Assembly: GCF_000224145.3 (NCBI RefSeq)
Contig: NC_020166.2
Coordinates: 2,382,789-2,446,788 of the forward strand
Origin: Ciona intestinalis
Taxonomy: Eukaryota > Chordata > Ascidiacea > Phlebobranchia > Cionidae
DNA length: 64,000 nt
Reading direction: 5' to 3'
Below, piece by piece: positions 33,301 through 44,163 of this stretch (positions are counted from its first letter, which is position 1; the number at the start of each line of letters is the position of its first letter). The notes under the pieces are model-generated. The model saw nothing but the letters and a program-made list of their open reading frames with translations. It did no database searches and was not told the origin of the DNA. The translations under genes and the position numbers were made by a program.

Positions 33301-36300
33301 ACGCTGCCACACGTAATGGTGTGCGCTGGTGCAACATTGTACTTTGCTATTTGAGTTCCTAAATAGAATAAAGTAAACATGAAACAGAAAGACGTTTTTC
33401 TCCATGCAAATACTCCCATCACAACAATGGCGACCGAGAATTAGGTTTCGATACCTACGTGTGCTTGCCACGTATAGTCGTAATATATCATATTATCAGT
33501 TACACTAGCTGTATCATGTGCCCTGGAAACCCGTTCTGTCGCAAGACCAAACCATAAACAAGTTCCCCATTTCGGTGCGTAGGTGGTAAACTCCCCTGTG
33601 CGGGATTTGTGTACCGAGCATTTTGTGTATTGAGATGGCTGGCGCAATGGTAAATTCCGCCTCGTTGTTTGCATATTACAGCGTAATATTGGAGCTGGTC
33701 ACGCAACAACAAAAATTCACTCATATCCGTAACGCAGTAGCCGACTACATAAAGCTAAAGCAGATCGCCCACACGTAATTAACTAACATCCAGTTCATTA
33801 TGATGATTGGAATAAATGCGTCACACACTAATATTAAACATAAGGACGAATATACTGCTGATCGAACGTTGCGCGTGATATTTTATCACAAGTTGAACAT
33901 GTAGCGTGTTGAAACGCACCACTTTTCGAAAGAACTGTACCCGAATCTTAAAATATATGGTTTCTTTCGTCACTACGAAATGACCAGTGTGAAACAGATG
34001 CTTCCCTGCTCATTGACAATGTCCCAGCTGTTGAAAAGCCCGGGTGTTCACGCCCTATTACAAAACGCTGCTTATATCGGTCTACCATACCCCGTGTCAT
34101 CACATCTTACAGTATTTTATTGTTTGCACTGCGTTAACGGATGTTATTGTTATCAGTTGAATGTCTATCGTTTCCTGTCCGTTTTGTGTCCGCATTACAA
34201 CGTGTTATAACGTGTTACAATATGCGCATGTTCTGCTTGCGTAATCCTATAGTTATTTAATCTCACTTTAGTTCCTCTTTTTTATTAGTTCCTTCTAATC
34301 ACAGCAGGCTTATCGGCTTGGTTAAGTAACGCTGGTACGAATTCATTTGTCAGCGGATATTTTCAATTTAAACACTCCCGCTTTTATTATGTATCACAAT
34401 ATATTTTAAGTGCATAGTGCTGACTGACGTTTAATTTATTTCTTTTTGTTTCAGAACATCGCACAACGAGCTGGAAAAAAACAGGTGGGCATATGTAGTT
34501 TTATTTACGTGTATTGTTTGGCTGTGTTGTCAGGTGTGGTAACCACAACGCATGCTCACTTTGACTGCTGTCATCTTATAATTAATGACCTTACATTTTA
34601 ACCACGGGGTTTGCACTACTTGTGTTGTATTTATATTGAAATTTCACCACACACGTGATACTGACTTTATGACCATATTGCTTTTCTGGGGGCCGCCATC
34701 TTGTCACATGGTTTCCACGTGAATAAGCGACGCTTGTGACGTCACAATACGCCTCTCCCTTTGGCCTCTTCATTGTCGAGAATCCGACGCTATTGATTTG
34801 CTGAACAAACCATAGAGAGTGACTATTTGGCTTCGGTTATTAATTAGAACAACTCGCTTGTATTGAAGAAACCTTGTTTTCATTGTAACATTTCAGTGTT
34901 GACCAATAGTTTTTCAATTCAAATATTAAAAACGACACACAATTTATTTACTTAACAAAAATCAATCGTATCAGTGTGTCACATATACCCGAACATTCTA
35001 ATTCTTGAATGTTTTAAAAATCATCTGGAAACACTGGCGACCTCAACAGAAGTTGGCAAGCGTGGCACCATTGTCCGCTGCTACCTACGCTCTTGCCCCG
35101 CTATTCAACACAGTGCGCGCCTTTCTTTGGCTGTTTTTAAATAGGTCAATAACACCTTGGCAACAAAGGGTACACCTCGGTATTTATGAGTGTATTGCGC
35201 GTATTGTGACACTTACAGTGTTGCGTAATTTCGTTTAAGATGAAGAACGTGTCGTTCGGTCTTACTCTTCAATTAAAACTTTTCCATGAATTAACTTGGC
35301 CATAATTAGCCCACATTATCACTTTGATGTCTAAACACGTTATCCCGGCACTTAACTGTAATTTCGCTGCCATAGCACGAAAACAACTTAGCGGAACTGG
35401 AAAGTTCGCTGCGCTCGTAAACAATTCGTAAACCGTCACTCGCTGGAAATCGTAGATAGTAGACCATGGCCTTGACGTCACCAAGAAGTCGATAAACAGG
35501 TTGCACGTGCAGCGAGTTCATGCTGTTTACCAACTTTTCGGCCATGTTCATATAACCCGTGGCCAACATTGGCTAAATTTAACCTCGGCCGTTCCTGGTT
35601 GTATAACACAGCCTGCATTGATCGAGGTCGGGTAATTGGTCACCTGAGAAAACAATGACTTTACCGGCACAGGCAGCGATTTAAAGTCTCCGGTCGTGCG
35701 GTATCTCATATTTTTATCTCCGTAGGAAACCGCGCGGCATGTTAGGTAGCTCTAGCGTTCTTGCCCGCCTCAAAATATTTGCCGCCTGAATCCGTTAAGT
35801 TCCGGATGGCAGCGCGCGAGCGAAAACAAGCGCATAGTAACCCTGCGAGTTCAACCTTGCGGCGACCTACTTGTCTCCAAGCTTGCACGGTCGAGCGGCC
35901 GCCACTTTTAACGTTCCTCTTGGCCGCCGCGATATTCGAGCATAAACACGTTCGAACTCAAGTGCCGTCGCTTTCCACGATCGCTAAATTTAGCGTCGAC
36001 CAAGTGGTTTGTTGTTGCCACGTGTCTCTACGCTTCTAGATCCCGCTTGGGTATTTCAATTACACATTCCCCTTAAATGGAGTCTGTAGCATCGAAAGAA
36101 TGACCGGTCCATCGACAATGGTGACGCCGTGTATAAACAACGTCCAGGGCACGCTGGGCGTGGTTACTCAACTCAAGCAAGCGCTCGACCAATCGGACGC
36201 TCCGATTTTCTTCGCCGTAGTTTAGGACGAACAGCTGATTGCCTCTCTCGTTTATTCTCTTTTTTCTCTTCATCGCAGCACGCTGTATCCGCTCGCATCT

Positions 36301-37972
36301 CTCTCTTTCATTGTTTGCATCGCATACTTAGCTAGGACTTCCTCGATCGCTCTCAAAGCAAGCCACTGAGCCATAGAAGCCACATTTCCTATGTTTTTAA
36401 CTGCGATGGCTTCCAGCGTTGCAAGTCTGCATTCTTTTGCAGCCAGAAACTGTTTATTATTCTGAATTGCACTAACCCATAATCTATCCCATAACTAACA
36501 TAACAATCTCTTGCACTGTGATTTATCTGATATATCTTACACAATCCATTTAATTTTAAAATCCACACTGGTGTTTACATGCATTGTTGTATACCTTAAA
36601 AGTTTTACTTCCAAGTTAAATTGCAGCCAAAATTTAATCTAAATTTAAAGTATATATTTAAAATCAAAACAAAAACAGAACTATATATAATTATTTTCTC
36701 TTTTTATTTAGACGTGCTCACTTGCGTAACTGCCTTGATGGGTTAAAAGCAATTGTCCCTCTCAACCAAGATGCAACCCGCCACACCACACTTGGTTTAC
36801 TCACACAAGCCCGAGCTCTCATAGAGGTAATTACAGATGTTACTAACTCAAATCTAATTGTATTAAACACCTTATACCCCTTTACAAAATAAAATTTTGA
36901 CAATTACTTAAAAATTGTAACTTTGCCTTTACCTACACTGCATGTAAGTTATATGCAGTAAAATGCCCTGGTTAGAACGCTCTTCTTAGGAAGTATTAAT
37001 GTTTCAACAGTTTTTAATATATATATATAGCTTTTAAAGTCAAGACTCCAGTTTTCCCTAAGTATGCTGTTCCCTTGGGCAAGACACTTAAAGGTCATTG
37101 CTCTAACCTAGTAATCACAAATAGATTTTCCAAATTGTCAAATATATGGGTATCCCAGAAGTCAGGCAGCATTTAGATTTCTAAGAAAATATATTAGAAT
37201 ATCCCCTTTGTTAATCAAACCTAACATATAACATAACAGCTGAAATTCTTTACCATCGGCATTATTAACACAATTCTCTTTATAAAACTGTCTGTTATTA
37301 ACAAAATTGAGATTTAGCTGTATTCTTATAAAAAAATCTACATGGTTCTTAAGTTCTTGAACACCATGTATATAATATCTTACCTCACCCACACCAATAC
37401 AATAACTCGTCTGATTTTTAGAACTTAAAGCATGAGAGGCAGGCGGTTATTTGCGAGAAGACTCGATTGGAAGAACACGGAGCATTGTTACGTCATCGAC
37501 TTCATCAGTTGGAGATCTCCCGTCGCAGAAGAGACTCGACTGGCTCTTCCTGGTCTTCTGGAAGATCAGAGTCATCTAATGATTCTGATAAAGGTAAGAA
37601 TTTTAGAAAATTATTTCATTTTGACCTTTCAGTTAGTTTTGAGGGTAATGGGCTAATCCTGCCCAAAATTCCACATACAGTGAAATGAATCAGTTATTGT
37701 ATATAATTTGACTGGTTGGATTTGCCCCAGTTTCTGAGATGTTTTTTAGGAAAATTGTTTTTGGTTGGATTTTTTTTCCGGTTTACATTCTGTGTCTAAT
37801 GTTTAACCCAATAATTTCAGATGAAGAGATCATTGACGTGATGGACTGCAGTGAAGCTTGTGAGAGTTTGCACGCTTTACAATCATCGGTCCGACCCAAC
37901 CTGATAACAATAAACGTGCCGAAAGCACTGAGCCTCTCAACACGAGTGAAACAAGCCAAAATTGCCACATAA
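30364..37972 (+). CDS. MXD1: MXD/MAD-type bHLH-Zip repressor, MAX partner
   Basis: Six exons, 30364..30448, 30806..30893, 34455..34484, 36712..36826, 37422..37593 and 37821..37972, encode 213 aa (human MXD1 is 221). The N-terminal SIN3-interaction helix is IGKVDLLLQAAEFLE (residues about 7-21), followed by EHGYATP as in MXD proteins. The basic region TSHNELEKNRRAHLR has the H, E and R that read CACGTG. Helix-loop-helix CLDGLKAIVPLNQDATRHTT leads into the zipper (LLTQARALIENLKHE to HRLHQLEI). The tail has a serine-rich stretch, then an acidic DEEIIDVMD like the MXD1 EIDVDVES block. The protein pairs with MAX and recruits SIN3-HDAC to E-boxes, opposing MYC. Exon 3 is only 30 nt, and its flanking introns are 3.56 and 2.23 kb. 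MXD1, MXI1 and MXD3/4 split in vertebrates, so the number is nominal. Confidence 0.95.
31300..36400. promoter_or_regulatory. CpG-rich intronic block of MXD with E-box and CRE motifs
   Basis: Introns 2 and 3 differ from all other introns in the window. They are long, less AT-rich and dense in CpG. By eye I find CACGTG at 32140, 32734, 33070, 34652, 34716, 35504 and 36019, and full TGACGTCA palindromes at 33134, 34737 and 35473. Open frames abound on both strands but lack a recognisable product. The likeliest role is cis-regulatory, with possible internal promoters. Confidence 0.5.
35690..36050. promoter_or_regulatory. CpG island inside MXD intron 3
   Basis: Counting by eye gives about 37 CpG dinucleotides in 35701-36060, including CCGCGCGG, GCGCGCGAG and a NotI-type GCGGCCGC near 35896. 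The flanks carry only a few per 60 bases. It lies 0.65-1.0 kb upstream of exon 4. It may be an alternative promoter or an enhancer. Confidence 0.5.
37062..37150 (+). mobile_element. SINE fragment in MXD intron 4
   Basis: GGGCAAGACACTTAAAGGTC, followed by ATTGCTCTAACCTAGTAATC, matches the SINE body (compare GGCAAGACACTTAACAGC at 56336). The head and tail are not recognised. Confidence 0.5.
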
Positions 37973-40069
37973 TCCGCCGGGCACCTCAAGAGACACTGCT
38001 GTGTTCTATTTCGACTTTCCTCTCAGTACGGGTGTTTTTAGACAAATTCTTAGCTTAAATTTCGCAGCATCTATTTTAATTCGACATGCTAGAAAAAATC
38101 TGAAATTCGGTGCCAGTTTTTCTCGCTGGAGAGGAAATTTTGTCAACAGTCAAACACGTCTCAAAAGGTTCTTACCGGTAGAATCCCTACCTCTCTGGTA
38201 ATTTGGTCAAAGAAAATTCTGACTTTTGCATAAATAGGCACACCTTCCAAGGTGCTGGTATTCATTGGAATTCAGTTTTTAAAAACAGCGATTTCTTTAA
38301 TTAGATTTAATTTTGCACCTCAAAATGTTGTCCAGCATTTGTGAACTACAATGCTGGTCGAAACTTTTCAAAAAATCCATATTTTTCAAAAAACAAATCT
38401 TTTTAAATAGTCACCACTGTGACACTAAACGCCGCGAAATTTTATCTAAATTCTATTTTTGTGCTGATTATTGTTAAATTGCACGCGTCAACTGAGCAAA
38501 ACGTCACACCCAATGACCATGAGCTTTAAAAATTCGCAAATTCCAATCAAAACAAGTGTACTTTGGCCTTGAAAAATTATGCAAGCTTGAAACAAAAACT
38601 TCATTCAATTTCTTATCAATCCCTGTGATATTCAGGGCTGTGACAGCTATGCATTAACATTACACGACTAAAGCTCATAACAGAGCGGCTTTCTTGTTCC
38701 CAGCCCTCTAACTTCCATTCAATTTGACGTCTAAACATGCAAAAATGGAGTTTTTACTGTCTCGTTCGTACTGTGGCTCTAAATTGAAACCACCATGCAT
38801 ATATCGCATACATTTGGTGTTAGCCCGCCAGCATACCTGCCCATTATGCTTGCGCAATATATTTGTAAATTTTAACCTTTTCTGCAGCTTTGGATTTACC
38901 TGTGTAAGACTTCTATTGATGCTAAGATCTTTCTCTCTGTGTGTATGTGTGCATATTTTGATTAATTTATTTCGCGTCAAATTTAATGAAATTTTTATAT
39001 AAAATGGAAACTGTTATTGAGAGCACGCTCTCTATTTTTCTGTGTGTAAAATGTGTCTCTCACTGGAACGAGAGTGTATTCGTAAACTTATTTAAACTCT
39101 ATTTTTTGATATGTAAACCTTCACAAATCCCTGTGTGTACATTCTATATGTTTCTCTCGTACATAGCGTGATATATATGTGCTCTGTAAATTTTGCGAGT
39201 CATGCATGGGAATCGCTATTGGTAAAAAGGTTAAAACTGTACTCAGGTATACAAGTTTCACTAGTGTTGTAAACAGTTTTCATGCGATTTTCCTTCATTA
39301 CCAGCCTGAACCCCTCCCCCCTCTCACCCAGCCCCATAAACATAATCACCCTTTTCTCATTGTCCCTTCGAAGCTTAATATGAAGCATATTTTCACACGT
39401 TATATCCGCAATGGGTCCTACAATGTTTCTCGCACTTCTGTGCTTCATTTTTCACGGACCTTTTTTTAAAATTCCACCTGTACCATAGTAATATATTATA
39501 TAGCTCTATATTCTCTCGTTGAAATTAACTTATTCGCGAGTTTTGCTTTTTTCCTTTGAAATTCCATAACCCTAACCCCCGATTTGATTTCCGTTGTTTG
39601 TAATGATATCTATACTGTATATAGCACTACTGTACATATATATACTTTGTCTCGTTTTATTCTGTACTGATTGTAACAATATTGCCGCATCGAAAGCATA
39701 AAATTTTATTTCAGTAATAAAACCACTTTTGCATTGCACCCTAGAATGTTGTAAATACATAGAATTTTAAGACAGTCAAGCAGACCAGCTTACGGTAAAT
39801 AAATTGATTTTTAAGACAACTGTCATAAACTCCTGTAACTATAGTACTTGGCTATTATTAAAATAGAATAAATAAAATTAAAAGGTAAATATAAAATTTA
39901 TTCGTAGGTGTCAACGGTACCACGGCCTGTAGTAAAACGAGTAGAGACATGAATTGAATATAACTTGCTTTATACTCGTGGGCAATGGTAGTCGTTATAT
40001 TACGAGTATTCTCTTATAACCTCTTGCTCGCTTACGATTAACCACGTATTTAACATTGTGGGTTATTTT
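37973..40069. other. Probable MXD 3' UTR and gene-poor sequence
   Basis: No coding exon is visible after the MXD stop. The first 1.7 kb may be a long 3' UTR, because AATAAAACC near 39716 is the first strong polyadenylation signal followed by a T/G-rich stretch. This is inference only. A CT-rich run (CCCCTCCCCCCTCTCACCC) lies near 39309. Confidence 0.4.
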
Positions 40070-40702
40070 TTATGTGTGGCTTATAATTTGGACAACCCGT
40101 TAGTGACCACTGGGTTGGAGCAATTGCCATTACGTGTATTTCCCAAGGACACATACGCCCACAATAATAGCAGAGACCAAAGTTAGTATAGACCAAGTTA
40201 GGAAACGGCGCTCGTGTCCGCCATTACGGAGCCCACAGAGCGTGAATCGCCTATACAAATGCATGGTCGGCATGTGTTCATTTAGTTCTTGTAAGCGATA
40301 CAAAGCTAGAAAACACATATAGCGGTTGTTTTAACGTATAAAATTTAATTCCTAATATAAATCTTGTTATATAATATAAAATCTTGGAATTAATGTGAAG
40401 TAAATTAATATTTTGACTGGTTTTCGGCGTACAGTGTGGTTTAAAAGGGTACTTTACGTTGGCGATTAATACTAGCAGTATATGATCATACCTACGAATC
40501 TACAGAGCCATTCTTTACTACATGTATAATCCAACATGAGTGGACATGCAGCTCCAAATTGCTTAAGTACTAGCAGATAAGGTGTTCGCGTTTTCCGATT
40601 TCATAAAGACCCGTAACTTACTAATTCAAGCAGAGGACTAAAAATAGTAACTCAGTATTGTTTTCCTTAATGTCACTTCGATATTAGGCAAATTTTACAA
40701 AG

Positions 40703-41550
40703 ATACCTTAAGTTTCGTTGCCGGGTATACGTGTTAAGTTTGTGAGCCAAAAAGTAAAATCACGGCAATTTACATGCAAAACTGCAGCTACACCAGTTTA
40801 TGGTAATGTTATGCGTTTTTGTTTGTATTTTTATATTTTATACATGTTCTTTTTTGTTTTTGGTTAGTAAACTTGATATTTTCTGTTTTTTTACTCGTTA
40901 ATCGATTGAGTGTTGAATAAAAGTTGATTATTTTTGTGAGGTTTATTATTGTGATAAGATATAACATTAGTAGAAAGCCATTTTTACGCGCAGAAGTGCT
41001 TGGTTTTTAAAAAATCGCAAAATTTAAACGAAAAACAGCACCCAGCAATGATAAAATGCTATGCCGTGGGCTCCGTAATGGTGGCGACTATGACGTCATG
41101 ACNNNNNNNNNNNNNNNNNNNNNNNNNNNNNNNNNNNNNNNNNNNNNNNNNNATACCTTAAGTTTCGTTGCCGGGTATACGTGTTAAGTTTGTGAGCCAA
41201 AAAGTAAAGTCACGGCAATTTACATGCAAAACTGCAGCTACACCAGTTTATGGTAATGTTATGCGTTTTTGTTTGTATTTTTATATTTTATACATGTTCT
41301 TTTTTGTTTTTGGTTAGTAAACTTGATATTTTCTGTTTTTTTACTCGTTAATCGATTGAGTGTTGAATAAAAGTTGATTATTTTTGTGAGGTTTATTATT
41401 GTGATAAGATATAACATTAGTAGAAAGCCATTTTTACGCGCAGAAGTGCTTGGTTTTTAAAAAATCGCAAAATTTAAACGAAAAACAGCACCCAGCAATG
41501 ATAAAATGCTATGCCGTGGGCTCCGTAATGGTGGCGACTATGACGTCATG
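40703..41550 (+). repeat. Near-identical 398-bp direct copies flanking a gap
   Basis: 40703-41100 and 41153-41550 correspond base for base at an offset of 450. I noted one difference, A at 40759 against G at 41209. They sit either side of a 50-base gap and are probably the same locus assembled twice. Confidence 0.8.
41103..41152. other. Assembly gap (50 N)
   Basis: A run of 50 N in the hAT-like element. The round length suggests a placeholder of unknown true size. Confidence 0.99.
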
Positions 41551-42317
41551 GACGCGCGACAATGGATAACAAGACTCGTTGTTTTACAATCCGTTTCCTA
41601 ACTTGGTCTATACTAACTTTGGCAGAGACCAGTCTTGAACTAATTACCTCTTGGTTAGAGGCCGGCGCACTTTGCCACAGCTTCGGGAAAAAATAGTTTT
41701 TCAATATATAAGGCCTTTTGGTAATCAATTTGGTGCATTTGTTAATTAAACAGCTCAAAATTTAAGCGCATGAAATATTCCAGCGTTGTTTGCTTTAATT
41801 ATACTTTCTGAAAACCGTTTAAATCGTTACATGCCAACGAGGAAACTTGAACTATTATCAACGTTGAATATTTTTTCTTTCAAACCGTACCCTAAGAGGA
41901 CTATTATTTACTGTAATGTGTTTGATTAATTATTTGCTTTTTACTACTTACTCGATATACACATTGTAAGTAGTAAAACTTAGCAATCTTGCCAGGTCGT
42001 CTCTAATTATTATTCCCTCGCCTTGCGTGTGCCTTTTTCTTTTGCACGCCCGAACCTGCGTGTCGTTCGCATTTGCTTCAAGTCCTTTTTAGATCATATA
42101 GAAGGTAGATTGTAGTGTAATAGTATTTCTAACTTGTATAGCTGCTTAATTAGAGTTTAAGTATTGGCGGTAAAAGCTAGATTACGTGTCAGTATACTTT
42201 TACAGTTTTACAAGATTGTTATGTATTTGAAGAAGTTTTCCTATTTTGTGCCTTATGTCTATAAGTTGTTGTACAGTCAGTATCTTGTTTAGACCACGAC
42301 AGGCGTTGTAAATAACC

Positions 42318-42548
42318 TGTATACTACTGCGGGGTAAGATAAATACCGTTAGCACATAATATATTCCGGGGTAAGATGAATATCATAATATATTCGTATT
42401 TTTCCCAGTTGGGTTTAGAACGATTAACAACGTTATATGAATGTCGTGAGATTACGGTTATATAATTCCATAAATATTCTTTGTTATAACTACTCAATAA
42501 GACGATAAAAGACAATGAAAACACCAATCACCTTATTACCCCAACACA
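42318..42548. mobile_element. Diverged MITE copy
   Basis: The left end GCGGGGTAAGATAAATACCG is followed by TTAGCACATAATATATTCC and a second GGGGTAAGATGAATATC. The right end has CCTTATTACCCCAACAC. The doubled left end suggests a rearranged or nested copy. Confidence 0.5.
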
Positions 42549-42550
42549 AT

Positions 42551-42740
42551 ACAGTGGTGGGGAAAGATGGGACACATTTTCTTTCTGTTTTCTGGTCTAT
42601 TTGGTGGTAAAAAAATTCAAAAAATTATGAAACCGTATTGTCACGACTCACTCCAGACCGTTGTTAGTCTTTTAAAACACGGTCAAGATATTTAAATATT
42701 ATGTGCTAAAGGTGTCCCGTCTTCCCCCAGCACTCTACTC
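42551..42740. mobile_element. MITE, near full length
   Basis: It starts ACAGTGGTGGGGAAAGATGG and ends GTCTTCCCCCAGCACTCTAC. Internal TCTATTTGGTGGTAAAAAAA and CACGGTCAAGATATTTAAAT match the family. Confidence 0.7.
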
Positions 42741-43309
42741 CATAGAAGTGTACTACTTCACCTATTATGTCAAATCTAGCCAAGTGGTTACGACTCTGAA
42801 TGAATGTTATAACTTGTATGGCTGTTAAAATATAAAACTTGTTTTTGATAATTACATTTAATACTGTACAACTGATGTTTATTGAAAGGGTGCGGCAATA
42901 TACAGTGTCAAATACAATCGGGTTTTGTTCTTATTATAAATACGACTGTAAAACGAATTTAAAAAGTAAACATGTGTTTGGGTCTTGCTTGTATATACAC
43001 GAGAAAAAACTATGATTGGACTTCTATACGTATGAAACAAATTTTATCAAAATATGAAAAAAATATGTTATCGTTTTATAAAAAAAAGGATTTATATTTA
43101 AATTGAAATAGGTTTACTTGCGATTTCTAACGAATTCTTATTTTAAACTCATTGAAAATGTTTATATATACAACGATCCGAGCTATTGCGACACGCTTTA
43201 AGTGTATATACATTACATATACGGCGATAGGCCAATTTGGTAAAATAATTGTTCACGAATATTCTTCAATTAATGAAATATACAAAGTGCATTCGGTCCA
43301 ACCATGGAT

Positions 43310-44087
43310 TTAAAATTCTTTTTGCTCGTTTGATTTGATTGACGTGTCATTCTCGATAAAGAGTTCAGTTGACGAATTCGGCAACTGCGAGATGGCGCTC
43401 GCGGTGGTATTTTCAACTCGAGCATTATTTGAGCTTCTGCTTTGAAGCAGAATACTGACGAATTGGAAAAAGCAAAAGACGCAATGCTCGTCCCCCGCTT
43501 GTGCATTGTATTTTCCACAAGCCTCACAGGTATTAGCGTCTGTCTTGTCCTTTTCACGCCAGCCAAGTGTACTGAAATGTAAATAAATCATTAATGGCGC
43601 CTTAATGCATTTGGGTTTAAGTGATATCACTAGACAGGATAAAGTGGTTCATGTACATTTCAAATGTCAATAGAAAATACCTTCAGTATCACTTTTTGAG
43701 ATAAATTAAACGTATTGAAAAAAACGATAATAATAGATATTTATATGTTCGTTGGGATTTATACTGAGCCATAAACATGAGGAAGAAATATGAGATAGGG
43801 TTGAAGTTATTTGCTTTTTGACCTGTACTTTTATCGGAAAGTGTTTTAAGCGATCAAATATAATACTGTACAGTAAGATCGAAAATGGATATACAGTTAC
43901 TTCATCCTCATGGGCCATCTTACCGGAACCTATATACTCTAATTATCTAATATAAAAGAGTACAGTCCCTTAAGTTTTGCGCACCCATGCAGACTACATT
44001 AAATTTCTCGGTTCAGCATGCGGTTATTTCACATTAATCATTAACAAGAAATAGCTTTTACTAAACTTACCTGAATGGATGCGCCAT
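43310..44087 (-). CDS. Small CX2C-CX2C protein of unknown function
   Basis: Two minus-strand exons, 44087..44071 (17 nt, MAHPF plus two bases) and 43571..43310, join through TTCAG|GTAAG and TTTCAG|TACA to give 92 aa. The body starts STLGWREKDKTDANTCEACG. It has four cysteines in C-x2-C-x11-C-x2-C spacing (residues about 21-40), likely one zinc site, followed at once by a hydrophobic FCFFQFVSILL. The remainder is serine/asparagine-rich and ends NEQKEF. I do not recognise the family. Reality is supported by clean splice sites and by a homologous exon at 47065-47266, where all four cysteines and the spacing are kept. Function is unknown. Confidence 0.65.
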
Positions 44088-44100
44088 TGTTAAATTTTAT

Positions 44101-44163
44101 TGTTATCAATGTAAAAGTCCAATGGGTTTATTGTTGTTATCAATGTAAAAGTCCAATGGGTTA
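44101..44163 (+). repeat. Two-copy 34-bp tandem repeat
   Basis: TGTTATCAATGTAAAAGTCC plus AATGGGTT occurs at 44101 and again at 44135. It lies just upstream of the small CX2C gene's start codon, so it may be in its promoter or 5' UTR. Confidence 0.8.

Larger units (their letters stand above)
40178..41621. mobile_element. Non-autonomous hAT-like DNA transposon
   Basis: The element has 31-bp perfect terminal inverted repeats at 40178-40208 and 41591-41621, beginning CAAAGTTAGTATAGACC. It is flanked by a perfect 8-bp direct repeat GCAGAGAC at 40170-40177 and 41622-41629. An 8-bp target duplication and a 5' CAAAG end are what hAT-superfamily elements show. A second inverted pair, CCATTACGGAGCCCAC at 40221-40236 and its complement at 41516-41531, lies inside. 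No transposase frame exists. Its stated length is uncertain because of the gap at 41103-41152. Confidence 0.8.
40070..41690 (-). mobile_element. SINE interrupted by a hAT-like insertion
   Basis: Reading the minus strand, the tRNA-like head is at 41690-41622 (GTGGCAAAGTGCGCC, then TTCAAGACTGGTCTCTGC). The body resumes at 40177-40070 (GGGCGTATGTGTCC, then GCAATTGCTCCAACCCAGTG). The two halves meet in the 8-bp sequence GCAGAGAC that flanks the insertion. Confidence 0.75.
41691..43309. other. Intergenic sequence with MITEs
   Basis: No gene is seen. The region holds MITE copies at 42318-42548 and 42551-42740 and otherwise AT-rich sequence. It precedes the stop codon of the small CX2C gene on the minus strand. 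Confidence 0.5.

Noticed and set aside
31539-33724. Dense set of 60-113 codon frames in MXD intron 2
   Set aside because: Many overlap in several frames and both strands, as expected from base composition. There are no splice-supported extensions or known motifs.
35761-36335. 92- and 68-codon frames over the intronic CpG island
   Set aside because: These reflect low stop-codon frequency in a GC-rich island. The protein sequences are Arg/Ser/Pro-rich without domain signals.
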